Shown here: positions 8,239 through 17,639 of the stretch, piece by piece
Layout: every line of letters begins with the position of its first letter
How positions within the stretch are numbered: position 1 is the first letter of the stretch
From: LMUY01 sp965199165
GTDB taxonomy: Bacteria; Pseudomonadota; Alphaproteobacteria; Acetobacterales; Acetobacteraceae
Assembly (NCBI GenBank): GCA_965199165.1
Contig: OZ240681.1
Location: 1,302,001-1,366,000, forward strand
Direction of reading: 5' to 3'
Length of the DNA: 64,000 nt
Position numbers and translations under genes: made by a program
Notes under the pieces: generated by a model
Database searches by the model: none
Told to the model about the DNA's origin: nothing
Seen by the model: the letters and a program-made list of their open reading frames with translations, nothing else

Positions 8239-11200
8239 ATGATCGTTGGCCGCATCTTCAAGCAGCCTGCGCCAGCGCTTCCGTGGGACCGCCCCCCGAT
8301 CCGAGGCGAGATGTTCGGCGCCGAACGCCTGGAACAGCACGCCAGGAGCCTGGCCGCCGCACAGCCGGTGACAGCGGACCGCCGCCGGGACGGCCGCTTG
8401 GCGGACCGCCTGGCCGACAACGCCGCGCTCCTGTTGCGAGCGAACCGAGCGATGGCGAAAACGGCCGAGGACGGGCACCACGCGACCCCTGCCTCCGAGT
8501 GGCTGGCCGACAACTACCATTTGGTGGACATGCAAATCCGGGAGATCGGCATCGACCTGCCGCCCGGCTTCTACGCGCAATTGCCGAAGCTGGCCGCAGG
8601 GCCGTTCGCCGGCCTGCCAAGGGTGTTCGGCGCCATCTGGTCCCTGGTGGCCCACACGGACAGCCACCTCGACCTGGAGGCGCTGCGCCGCTACCTGCTG
8701 GCCTACCAGTCGGTGCAGCCGCTGACGGTCGGCGAGCTGTGGGCGGTGCCGATCACCCTGCGCATCGTGCTGATCGAGAACCTGCGGCGCATCGCCGAGC
8801 TGGTCGTGGACGACGCGGCCGCGCGGCAGGCGGCGGACGAGCTGGCGGAACGGTTGCAGGGCGCCGACGGAGCGGCCCCAAACGCGCGGGCCTTGCCGGC
8901 CAGCCTGCCGGGCGACCTGCCGGGACGCACCAGGCTGACCAACCCGTTCGCCGTGCAGCTCGCCCATCGCCTGCGCGGCCACGATCCCAACACGGACCCT
9001 GCGTTGGCCTGGCTCGACCGCTGCCTGGCGGTCCAAGGCGCCACGGTGGAAGCCGCCGTGCGGGAGGAACTGCAGAAGCAGGGCATGACCAATGCCACCG
9101 TCCGCAACATCATCACCAGCCTGCGCCTGACCGGCGGGATCGACTGGTCGGAATTTTTCGCAACGGTGTCCCTGGTGGACGCTGCCTTGGCCGGCGGCGT
9201 GGTCCCTGGCATGGATGTCCCGACGCACACCCTGTATCGAACCGCGATCGAGCAGTTGGCGCGCGGCTGCAGCCACACCGAGCTCGACATCGCCCGGCGC
9301 GTGGTGGCCGTCGCCGCCCAGCATCTCGGCCTCCGGCAGGGCGACCCGGGCTACCACCTGATCGCCGGCGGCCGCCTGGCGTTCGAGGCGGCATTGGGAT
9401 ACCGCCCGCCCCTGCGCACCCGGCTGGCGCGCTTCTGCCGAAGGCTCGGCATCGGCGGCTACGGCGGCGCCGTCGTCGCCGTGGCCGCGGCGTTCCTGGC
9501 CGTGCCGTTGTGGCTCGGGGCGGGGGGCGGCGGCCTGCTGCTGGTCGCCCTGGCCGCCGCCGGGTTCGTCGTCGCGTCCGACCCGGCTGTCGCCTGCGTG
9601 AACCGGTTGGCGACATGGGCCTTCGGCGCAACCACGCTGCCCGGCCTGCATCTCGAGCATGGCGTTCCCGCGCCGCTCCGCACCCTCGTCGCCGTACCGA
9701 CCCTGCTGACGAGCGAGGCGGCGATCGCCGCCCAGGTCGACCGCCTCGAGATCCACTTCCTGTCCAGCGGCGACAGCGAGATCCATTTCGCCCTGTTGAC
9801 CGACTGGACCGATAGCCCGGCCGAGCACCGGGACGGCGATGCGGCGCTGCTGGCCGCTGCCGCCGGGGGCATCGCCCGCCTCAACGGGGCGCACGGCCCG
9901 GCGCCGGGCGGCGCCCGCTTCCTGCTGCTGCACCGGCGCCGGGTCTGGAACGCGGGCGAGGGGCGGTGGATCGGCTGGGAACGCAAGCGCGGCAAGCTGC
10001 ACGAGCTGAACCGGCTGCTGCGCGGCGCCACCGACACGACCTTCATGGACCCGCCCCCCGTGCCGGAGCGCGTGCGCTACGTCGTGACGCTGGACTCCGA
10101 CACGCTGCTGCCGCGTGGCGCCGTGTGCCGGCTGGTGGGCAAGATGGCGCACCCGCTCAACGCCCCGCGCTTCGATGCGGCGTCCGGCCGCATCGAGGAC
10201 GGCTATGCTGTCCTGCAGCCGCGGGTCACGCCGTCGCTGCCCACCGGGCGCGGCAGCTCGGTGTTCCAGCGCGTGTTCTCCAGCATGGACGGCATCGACC
10301 CGTACGCGGCGGCGGTGTCGGACGTGTATCAGGACCTGTTCGGCCAAGGCTCCTACGCCGGCAAGGGCATCTACGACGTGGATGCGTTCGAGGCAGCCCT
10401 GGCGGGCCGGGTGACGGACTCGACGTTGCTGAGCCACGACCTGTTCGAAGGCGTGTTCGCCCGCGCCGGGCTGGTCACCGACATCGAAGTGGTGGAGGCG
10501 TTCCCGGCAGGCTACATCGCGGCGGCCTTGCGCCAGCACCGCTGGGCGCGGGGCGACTGGCAGCTTCTACCATGGATCGTGCCGCGCGTCGACCAGGCGG
10601 CGCGCGATGCCGTCCCGGCGATGGGGCGCTGGAAGATGCTGGACAACCTGCGGCGGACGCTTTCGGCGCCGGCCGGGATCGTGGCGCTCATGGCCGCCTG
10701 GACGCTGCCGTTCCCGGCGGCACTGGCATGGACGGTGTTCGTGCTGCTGGCGGTCGTGCTGCCGGCGTGCCTTCCCGTGTTCGCCGACGTGGCCCCCGGG
10801 TCCCGCTGGGTGTCGCTGCGCTGCTACCTGGGTGTGCTGGGCCGTGGGCTGGCCCAGGCGGCGACGTTGGCCGGGCTGGGCCTCGTGTTCCTGGCGCATC
10901 AGGCGGTGCTGATGGGAGACGCGATCGCCCACAGCGTCGTGCGGGTGTGCTGGACGCGCCGCAACCTGCTGCAATGGGTGACGGCGGACCAGGCGGCGGA
11001 GGGACCGGCACCGGGCCTGGCCGGCACCTACCGGCTCATGGCCGGCGCCCCGGTGCTCGGCGTGCTGGCGCTGACCGCGCCGGCCTGGTCGGGACGGTGG
11101 GCATGGCTGCTCGCGACGCCGTTCGCCGCGGCCTGGATCGCGTCGCCGGCCATCGCCTGGTGGTCCAGCCGCGTGTCCGCCGGCAACCGCCCGGTGGCGT

Positions 11201-14200
11201 CGGGATCCGACATACGGGCGTTGCGAATGACGGCCCGCCGGACGTGGCGGTTCTTCGAGACCTTCGTCACACCGGCCGACAACCTGCTGCCGCCGGACAA
11301 CTTCCAGGAAGACCCGGCGCCCGAGCTGGCGCACCGGACCTCGCCCACCAACATCGGGCTGTATCTCCTATCGGCTGCGGCCGCCCATGATTTCGGCTGG
11401 GCCGGCCTGACCGACACGGTGGAGCGGCTGGAGGGGACGCTGGCCACCATGGGTCGCCTGCAGCGTTTCCGCGGACATTTCTACAACTGGTATGACACGG
11501 CCGACCTGCGCCCGCTGGAACCGGCCTACGTGTCCACCGTGGACAGCGGCAACCTGGCCGGGCACCTCCTCGCGCTGGCCAATGCCTGCGCCGGGTGGCG
11601 GCGAGGCCCGGCCGTGGATGCAGCCTGGCGGGCGGGGCTGGCCGATGCAGCCGCCTTGGCTGCCGAGGAAGTCGCGCGATTGTCTCCGCCTGGCCTGGGG
11701 TCGCCGTCGCCAGGGCTGAGCCAGGTCGGCGCCGCGCTGGATGCGGTTGAAACCCGCTTGGCACAGGCGCACGGCGCCGGCCTTGCCGACTTTGCCGCGG
11801 ACACCAGCGCGGCCTCCGCCCTGGCAGCGGCGTTCGCCACGAGCGATGCGGAGGCCGGGGACCTGGCGTTCTGGACCGCCGCCCTGCACCGAACGGTCGA
11901 GAGCCATCGCCGGGACCTGGCTGGTCCGGCGCTGCTGGCGCCGCGGCTCCTGGCCATCGAGCAGGCAGCGCGCGGCATGGCGCTGGCCATGGAGTTCGGC
12001 TTCCTCCGCAACGCCGAGCGCAAGCTGCTGTCGATCGGCTTCCTGCCGAACGAGGGCACGCTGGACGCCAATTGCTACGACCTGCTGGCCTCCGAAGCGC
12101 GATTGGCCTGTTTCGTCGCGATCGCCAAGGGAGACATCCCGTCCCGCGAATGGTTCCGCCTCGGCCGTGCCGTCACCCCTACCGCCGGCGGGGCCGTGCT
12201 CGTGTCCTGGTCGGGCTCCATGTTCGAGTACCTGATGCCGTCGCTCGTCATGCGTGCGCCGAACGGCAGCTTGCTGGAGGACACCAGCCAGCTCGTCGTC
12301 CGGCGGCAGATCGCCTTCGGAGCGGAGCACCACGTTCCGTGGGGCGTGTCGGAATCCGCGTACAACGTCCGCGACGTCGAGTACACCTACCAGTATTCCA
12401 ACTTCGGCATCCCGGGCCTGGGTTTGAAGCGCGGGCTGGACGCGGATTTGGTCATCGCCCCGTACGCGACCGCGCTGGCCGCGATGGTCGATCCTGCGGC
12501 GGCCGTCAGCAACCTGTCCCAGCTCGCGGCGGCGGGCGCGCGGGGCCGCTACGGCTTCTACGAGGCATTGGACTATACGCCCGGCCGCATCCCCGCCGGC
12601 GAAACGGTGGCGTTGGTGCGGGCGTTCATGGCGCACCATCAAGGCATGACCATCCTGGCCATCTCCGATGCCGTACTGGACGGGTTGGTGCGGGCACGCT
12701 TCCACGCGGAGCCCATGATCCGGGCGACGGAGTTGCTGTTGCAGGAGCGGGCGCCGCGCAACGCGGCAATGGCCCGGCCGCGGCCGTTGGACGCCAAGAA
12801 GCCCGGCCGCGGCCGGGCGGCCATCCTGCCGGGTGGCCGCCGGACCAGCATCACGGACGGCCCGGCCCCCATCACGCACCTGCTGTCGAACGGCCGCTAT
12901 GCGGTGATGCTGACGAGTGCGGGCTCCGGCAGCAGCCGCTGGGGGGACCTGGCCCTGACGCGGTGGCGGGAGGATCCGACCCTTGACGACTGGGGCTCGT
13001 ATATCCTGCTGCGCGACGCCGGCAGCGGGCAGGTTTGGTCCGCGGGATCGCCACCCATCGGGGCGGCGGCCGACGAATATGAGGTCGCGTTCAGCGAGGA
13101 CCGGGCCGAGTTCGCCCGCCGCGACGGCACGCTGACCACCGTGATGGAAGTCGTGGTCTCGGCCGAGGAGGACGCGGAGGTCCGCCGCATTTCGCTGACC
13201 AACAATGGCACGGCCCTACGCGCGATCGAGGTCACCTCCTATGCCGAAGTGGCGCTGAGCCGTCCGGCCGACGACATCGCGCACCCCGCCTTCGCCAAGA
13301 TGTTCGTGCAAACCGAACGCCATGCCGACGGATCGGGCGAGGGCGACGCGATCCTGGCCACAAGGCGGCGGCGGACCCCCGCGGAGCCGGAAGTCTGGGC
13401 GGCGCACCTGCTGGTGGCCGACGGAGCAGGGCCGATCCAGGCCGAAACCGACCGCGCCCGCTTCCTGGGCCGCGGCCGAAGCCTGCGCGATGCAGCCGCG
13501 ATGGACGGCCAGGCGCTATCCAACACCGTCGGCACGGTGCTGGACGCGGTGTTCTCCCTGCGCTGCCGGGTGACGGTCGCACCCGGTGCGACCGTCCGCG
13601 TCGCGTTCTGGACCATGGCGGCGGGCACGCGCGACGCACTGCTCGGCGCCATCGACAAGCACCGGGACGCCTCCGCGTTCGACCGCGCTTCGACGCTGGC
13701 CTGGACGCAGGCGCAGGTGCAGCTGCGCCACCTCGGCATCCCGCCTCGGGACGCCGACCGCTTCCAGGCGCTGGCCGGGCACTTGGTGTTCGCCGGGCGG
13801 GCGGTCCGGCCGGACTCCGACACCATCCGCCAGGGCCTCGGGGCGCAAGGGGGTTTGTGGGGGCAGGGCATCTCCGGCGACCTGCCGATCCTGCTGCTGC
13901 GGATCAGCGACATCGCCGACCTCGACATGGCCCGGGACCTGCTGCTCGCGCACGAGTACTTCCGGCTGAAACAGCTCGCGGTGGACCTGGTCATCCTGAA
14001 CGAACATGCCGCGTCCTACTCGCAGGAGCTGCAGGGCGCGCTGGAGGCCATGATGCGCGCCCAACCTCACGCGCCGATCGTGCCCGGGACGGCCGCGACG
14101 GGCGGTGTGTTCCTGCTGCGCGCCGACCTGGTGCTGCCCGCGACCGTGGCCCTGCTGGCCTCGGCCGCCCGCGTCGTCCTGGTGGCGGAACGCGGCGGGC

Positions 14201-16722
14201 TGTCCGATCAGCTCCGCGTGCGTGCGCCCGCCAAGCCGCACAGCGCGCCTCCGCCGCCCGCCGGCGATCCGGGGACGGCCATCCCGCCAGTGCCGGCGCT
14301 CGAGTTCTTCAACGGCTATGGCGGTTTCGCCAAGGACGGCCGCGAATACGTGGTGGTGCTCCGCCCCGGGCAGGCCACGCCGGCGCCTTGGATCAACGTG
14401 GTCGCCAACCCCGGCTTCGGCTTCCTGGTCGCGGCGGAAGGCGGCGGCTACACCTGGTCCGGCAACAGCCGGGAAAACCAGCTCACGCCCTGGTCCAACG
14501 ATCCCGTCACCAACCGCTCGGGCGAGGCGTTCTACCTCCGCGACATGGCGACCGGGACGCTGTGGTGCCCGACCGCCATGCCACGCCGCGATCCCGGCGC
14601 GACCTACGTCGTCCGCCACGGGCGGGGCTACAGCCGGTTCGGCCGCGTGGCGCACGGCATCGCCAGCAGCCTGCTGCAATACGTGCCGACCAACGACCCG
14701 GTGAAGCTGTCGCGGCTGCGGCTGCACAACCTTTCGGGCCAGGCCCGGACCCTGAGCGTGACCGCCTATGTGGAATGGGTCCTGGGCGCGTCCCGCACGG
14801 CCACGGCCGCCTTCGTGACGACGGAACTGGATACCGCCACCGGCGCCATGTTCGCCCGCAATCCTTGGAGCACCGCGAACGCGGGCCAGGTCGCGTTTGC
14901 CGACATGGCGGGCAAGCAGACGAGCTGGACGGGCGACCGGCGCGAGTTCATCGGCCGCAACGCCTCGCTGGATTGCCCGGCCGGCGCCGCCGGGGCAGCA
15001 CCCCTGTCCAACCGCGTCGGCGCCGGCATGGACCCATGCGGCGCCTTGCAGACCATCATCCATCTGCCAGCCGGCGCCAGCGTGGAAGCCGTGTTCCTGC
15101 TCGGTGAAGCCGGCAGCGAGGACGAGGCGCGCGCGTTGGTGGCCAAGTACCGCACCGCCGACCTGGATGCGGTCCTGGGCGCGCTGCACCGGCTTTGGGA
15201 TGGCGTGCTGGGCGCCGTGGCGGTCCGCACGCCGGACCGCAGCATGGACGTGATGCTGAACGGCTGGCTGCTCTACCAGGCGTTGGCCTGCCGGACCTGG
15301 GCACGCGCCGGGTTCTACCAGGCCAGCGGCGCCTATGGGTTCCGCGACCAATTGCAGGACGGCATGGCGCTGACCGCGTCCCGCCCGGACCTCGTGCGTG
15401 AGCACCTGCTGCGGGCGGCGGGACGCCAATTCGTCGAGGGCGACGTGCAGCACTGGTGGCTGCCCGGCTCCGGGATGGGTGTGCGGACACGCATATCCGA
15501 CGACCGCGCCTGGCTGGCCTATGCGGCCGCACACTATGTCGAGGCGACGGGAGATGCCGCGGTGCTCGACGAGCACGCCGGATTCCTGGCGGCGCCCGTG
15601 CTGACGCCTACGGAGCACGACCGTTTCTTCACGCCGGCAGCCGCCAGCGAGGGCGGGACCCTGTTCGAGCACTGCGCCCTGGCGTTGGACCATAGCCTGG
15701 CCACCGGCAGCCACGGCCTGCCGCTGATCGGTACGGGGGACTGGAACGACGGCATGAGCCGCATCGGCGAAGCCGGGCGGGGCGAGAGCGTGTGGCTCGG
15801 CTGGTTCCTGCACGCGGCGCTGCTTGCGTTCGCTCCCCTGGCCGAAGCGCGGGGCGACTCCCGGGCGGCGACCTGGCGCGCCCACGCGGCCGCGCTGGAA
15901 CCGGCGCTCGAAGCCGCCTGGGACGGGGAATGGTACCTGCGCGCCTATTACGACGACGGCACGCCGCTCGGTTCGCACAACGATGCGGAGTGCCGGATCG
16001 ACTCCATCGCGCAATCCTGGGCGGTGCTGTCGGGCGCGGCGCCGCCGGAGCGCGCCGCCCAGGCGATGGCTTCGCTGGGCCGCGAGCTGGTGAAGCCCGA
16101 TGCCGGGCTGCTGCTGGTGCTGGCCCCGCCGTTCGACCGGACGCCGCATGACCCCGGATACATCAAGGGCTACCCGCCGGGCCTGCGGGAGAATGGCGGC
16201 CAGTACACCCATGCCGCCGCCTGGGCGGTGCTGGCCACGGCGGCGCTGGGCGACGGGGACCGTGCGGCCGCCCTGTTCGGCATGCTCAACCCGGTCCGCC
16301 GCGCCTCCACGCAGGCCGACGCCGACCGGTCCAAGGTGGAGCCGTATGCCGTCGTGGCAGACGTGTACTCGGTGGCGCCCCATGTCGGCCGCGGCGGCTG
16401 GTCCTGGTACACCGGGTCCGCCGGGTGGATGCAGCGGGCGGGCGTGGAGGGGATCCTGGGCATCCGCGTCACTGGAGGCGAGCTGCATATCGACCCCTGC
16501 ATCCCGCGGGCCTGGCCGGGTTTCGAGGCGACGATCGCCTGGCGCTCCGCGCGCTACCGCATCGTGGTCGACAATCCCGGACGGATCAGCAAGGGCGTGG
16601 CATCGCTCCGGGTGGACGGCGCGGGCGTGGCCGTGGGGACGGTTCCGCTGCTGGACGACGGGGCCACGCACCTGGTGGAAGTCGGGCTTGGCGCCGCCGG
16701 CGGCGTGGCCGAGGCTGCATGA
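8239..16722 (+). CDS. ndvB: Cyclic beta-1,2-glucan synthase, NdvB/ChvB/Cgs family (GT84 + GH94)
   Basis: About 2827 residues, the normal size for rhizobial and Brucella Cgs. Order: a cytoplasmic N-terminal helical region beginning WDRPPIRGEMFG; hydrophobic segments at about residues 410-460; the GT84 core with TLDSDTLLPRG (about residue 617) and a QHRWARGDW motif (about 765); more membrane helices to about 990; a long region with two carbohydrate-binding-like halves; and a C-terminal GH94 phosphorylase-type domain with GTGDWNDGM (about 2500). Such enzymes initiate, elongate, cyclise and trim periplasmic beta-1,2-glucans used in osmotic adaptation. ATG 8239 was chosen because homology starts soon after it. 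A GTG at 8200 is possible; later ATGs would cut the conserved start. Confidence 0.93.
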   Translation: MIVGRIFKQPAPALPWDRPPIRGEMFGAERLEQHARSLAAAQPVTADRRRDGRLADRLADNAALLLRANRAMAKTAEDGHHATPASEWLADNYHLVDMQIREIGIDLPPGFYAQLPKLAAGPFAGLPRVFGAIWSLVAHTDSHLDLEALRRYLLAYQSVQPLTVGELWAVPITLRIVLIENLRRIAELVVDDAAARQAADELAERLQGADGAAPNARALPASLPGDLPGRTRLTNPFAVQLAHRLRGHDPNTDPALAWLDRCLAVQGATVEAAVREELQKQGMTNATVRNIITSLRLTGGIDWSEFFATVSLVDAALAGGVVPGMDVPTHTLYRTAIEQLARGCSHTELDIARRVVAVAAQHLGLRQGDPGYHLIAGGRLAFEAALGYRPPLRTRLARFCRRLGIGGYGGAVVAVAAAFLAVPLWLGAGGGGLLLVALAAAGFVVASDPAVACVNRLATWAFGATTLPGLHLEHGVPAPLRTLVAVPTLLTSEAAIAAQVDRLEIHFLSSGDSEIHFALLTDWTDSPAEHRDGDAALLAAAAGGIARLNGAHGPAPGGARFLLLHRRRVWNAGEGRWIGWERKRGKLHELNRLLRGATDTTFMDPPPVPERVRYVVTLDSDTLLPRGAVCRLVGKMAHPLNAPRFDAASGRIEDGYAVLQPRVTPSLPTGRGSSVFQRVFSSMDGIDPYAAAVSDVYQDLFGQGSYAGKGIYDVDAFEAALAGRVTDSTLLSHDLFEGVFARAGLVTDIEVVEAFPAGYIAAALRQHRWARGDWQLLPWIVPRVDQAARDAVPAMGRWKMLDNLRRTLSAPAGIVALMAAWTLPFPAALAWTVFVLLAVVLPACLPVFADVAPGSRWVSLRCYLGVLGRGLAQAATLAGLGLVFLAHQAVLMGDAIAHSVVRVCWTRRNLLQWVTADQAAEGPAPGLAGTYRLMAGAPVLGVLALTAPAWSGRWAWLLATPFAAAWIASPAIAWWSSRVSAGNRPVASGSDIRALRMTARRTWRFFETFVTPADNLLPPDNFQEDPAPELAHRTSPTNIGLYLLSAAAAHDFGWAGLTDTVERLEGTLATMGRLQRFRGHFYNWYDTADLRPLEPAYVSTVDSGNLAGHLLALANACAGWRRGPAVDAAWRAGLADAAALAAEEVARLSPPGLGSPSPGLSQVGAALDAVETRLAQAHGAGLADFAADTSAASALAAAFATSDAEAGDLAFWTAALHRTVESHRRDLAGPALLAPRLLAIEQAARGMALAMEFGFLRNAERKLLSIGFLPNEGTLDANCYDLLASEARLACFVAIAKGDIPSREWFRLGRAVTPTAGGAVLVSWSGSMFEYLMPSLVMRAPNGSLLEDTSQLVVRRQIAFGAEHHVPWGVSESAYNVRDVEYTYQYSNFGIPGLGLKRGLDADLVIAPYATALAAMVDPAAAVSNLSQLAAAGARGRYGFYEALDYTPGRIPAGETVALVRAFMAHHQGMTILAISDAVLDGLVRARFHAEPMIRATELLLQERAPRNAAMARPRPLDAKKPGRGRAAILPGGRRTSITDGPAPITHLLSNGRYAVMLTSAGSGSSRWGDLALTRWREDPTLDDWGSYILLRDAGSGQVWSAGSPPIGAAADEYEVAFSEDRAEFARRDGTLTTVMEVVVSAEEDAEVRRISLTNNGTALRAIEVTSYAEVALSRPADDIAHPAFAKMFVQTERHADGSGEGDAILATRRRRTPAEPEVWAAHLLVADGAGPIQAETDRARFLGRGRSLRDAAAMDGQALSNTVGTVLDAVFSLRCRVTVAPGATVRVAFWTMAAGTRDALLGAIDKHRDASAFDRASTLAWTQAQVQLRHLGIPPRDADRFQALAGHLVFAGRAVRPDSDTIRQGLGAQGGLWGQGISGDLPILLLRISDIADLDMARDLLLAHEYFRLKQLAVDLVILNEHAASYSQELQGALEAMMRAQPHAPIVPGTAATGGVFLLRADLVLPATVALLASAARVVLVAERGGLSDQLRVRAPAKPHSAPPPPAGDPGTAIPPVPALEFFNGYGGFAKDGREYVVVLRPGQATPAPWINVVANPGFGFLVAAEGGGYTWSGNSRENQLTPWSNDPVTNRSGEAFYLRDMATGTLWCPTAMPRRDPGATYVVRHGRGYSRFGRVAHGIASSLLQYVPTNDPVKLSRLRLHNLSGQARTLSVTAYVEWVLGASRTATAAFVTTELDTATGAMFARNPWSTANAGQVAFADMAGKQTSWTGDRREFIGRNASLDCPAGAAGAAPLSNRVGAGMDPCGALQTIIHLPAGASVEAVFLLGEAGSEDEARALVAKYRTADLDAVLGALHRLWDGVLGAVAVRTPDRSMDVMLNGWLLYQALACRTWARAGFYQASGAYGFRDQLQDGMALTASRPDLVREHLLRAAGRQFVEGDVQHWWLPGSGMGVRTRISDDRAWLAYAAAHYVEATGDAAVLDEHAGFLAAPVLTPTEHDRFFTPAAASEGGTLFEHCALALDHSLATGSHGLPLIGTGDWNDGMSRIGEAGRGESVWLGWFLHAALLAFAPLAEARGDSRAATWRAHAAALEPALEAAWDGEWYLRAYYDDGTPLGSHNDAECRIDSIAQSWAVLSGAAPPERAAQAMASLGRELVKPDAGLLLVLAPPFDRTPHDPGYIKGYPPGLRENGGQYTHAAAWAVLATAALGDGDRAAALFGMLNPVRRASTQADADRSKVEPYAVVADVYSVAPHVGRGGWSWYTGSAGWMQRAGVEGILGIRVTGGELHIDPCIPRAWPGFEATIAWRSARYRIVVDNPGRISKGVASLRVDGAGVAVGTVPLLDDGATHLVEVGLGAAGGVAEAA

Positions 16723-16831
16723 CGGCCAGCCCGCAATCGGCTGGCCATGCCGCAAACAGCTGGGTCGCCGCCTCGAGCCCGCCGGCGGACGCGCCGATGC
16801 CGACCACGCCCGGCTTCGACCGCGGCGGCAT
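16718..16831 (-). pseudogene. CheB methylesterase-like N-terminal stub
   Basis: On the minus strand an ATG at 16831 opens a 38-residue stretch containing VVGIGASAGGLEAATQLF, the catalytic-serine loop (GASAGG) and first helix of CheB-type domains such as the one that starts the fused kinase at 34692. Homology ends where it meets the 3' end of the glucan synthase. It is a relic of a second CheB/CheR-kinase gene beside a receiver gene. Confidence 0.55.
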
Positions 16832-16962
16832 GGCGCTGACAGGGGGGAACAGCGTCGTGCGGGACCTGGGACGTGGCGGCCCTCCGATGCTGTTGAGGCT
16901 CGCGCCAACGGGTCTAGCATGTCCGCGGGGCAGCGGATTGTGTCTCTTGCACACCAAAGCCC

Positions 16963-16980
16963 TGAGTAGTTTCCGAGCCT
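16963..16980 (+). promoter_or_regulatory. Box B: putative FixJ-type activator site upstream of the receiver/ackA unit
   Basis: TGAGTAGTTTCCGAGCCT is a perfect copy of the consensus. A TGTAGG that could be a -10 starts about 26 bp after the core. The receiver gene at 17124 is 143 bp downstream, followed by ackA. The stretch between the glucan synthase and the receiver (about 400 bp) otherwise holds only the CheB stub. Confidence 0.6.
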
Positions 16981-17123
16981 GCCGGATCGTCTGCGGCGCC
17001 TGTAGGCACGAAGGAGGCGAGGCGGGCGTCCGGGAGCCGATCACCGGCGCCACGCAGAGGCATACCTCGAATATTGCGGATGGATTCGTTGAGCGGGCGC
17101 ACGGCGCGGGGTGTTGGGAAACG

Positions 17124-17507
17124 ATGAGGCGCATTCGTATCCTCCTGGTGGAAGATGATGCCGTCATCAGCGACCTGATCGCCGAGCTTCTCGCCGCCTT
17201 GGGCCACGAGGTCTGCGGCACCGCGGGGACGGAGTTGGAGGCGATCGACGCGGCAGGGATCCAGGCGCCTGACCTCATGATCGTCGACGTCTACCTGCAA
17301 GTGGGCAATGGCATATCGGCGATGAAGATCATTCGCCGGCGCACCGCCATGCCGCATATCTTCATGACCGGCGGTCCTCGGGATATCGTTCCGAAGGATG
17401 CGGTCGTGCTCCATAAGCCGTTCGGGACGGTGGACCTGACCAGGGCGCTGGAGAGCGTCACCTGTCAGATCAAACGGCGTTCCGGTTCGGCCCACCCGCA
17501 ACCATGA
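17124..17507 (+). CDS. Single-domain response regulator (CheY-like receiver)
   Basis: A 127-residue protein consisting only of a receiver domain: acidic pair in LLVEDDA, phospho-acceptor Asp in MIVDVYL, Thr in IFMTGG and Lys in LHKPFG, so it should be phosphorylatable. There is no output domain. It probably acts as a phosphate relay or sink for a kinase such as the CheB/CheR hybrid at 34692; a CheB stub beside it suggests a former partner. It is followed 132 bp later by ackA and preceded by box B. A truncated paralogue lies at 34067-34387. Confidence 0.88.
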   Translation: MRRIRILLVEDDAVISDLIAELLAALGHEVCGTAGTELEAIDAAGIQAPDLMIVDVYLQVGNGISAMKIIRRRTAMPHIFMTGGPRDIVPKDAVVLHKPFGTVDLTRALESVTCQIKRRSGSAHPQP

Positions 17508-17639
17508 CCCATCCCTTCGGCACAGCCCGCCGCTCCCCGGCTCGGCATGGGCCGCAGCCGCTCCCGGCGGGATGCCCGCCGGCTCGCACCGGGTCCCGCT
17601 CACGCTGGCGCACGCCTGGCGCGAAGCACGGCTGCTGAC

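Noticed and set aside
8149..10539. A 796-codon minus-strand open frame opposite the start of the glucan synthase
   Set aside because: It is an antisense shadow; no domain, and its frame has the repetitive basic composition seen in other shadows here.
13516..16920. A 1134-codon minus-strand open frame opposite the glucan synthase
   Set aside because: It is Arg/Gly/His/Ala-rich without any domain and lies antisense to a gene with clear GH94 motifs. Long antisense frames are expected at this GC content.
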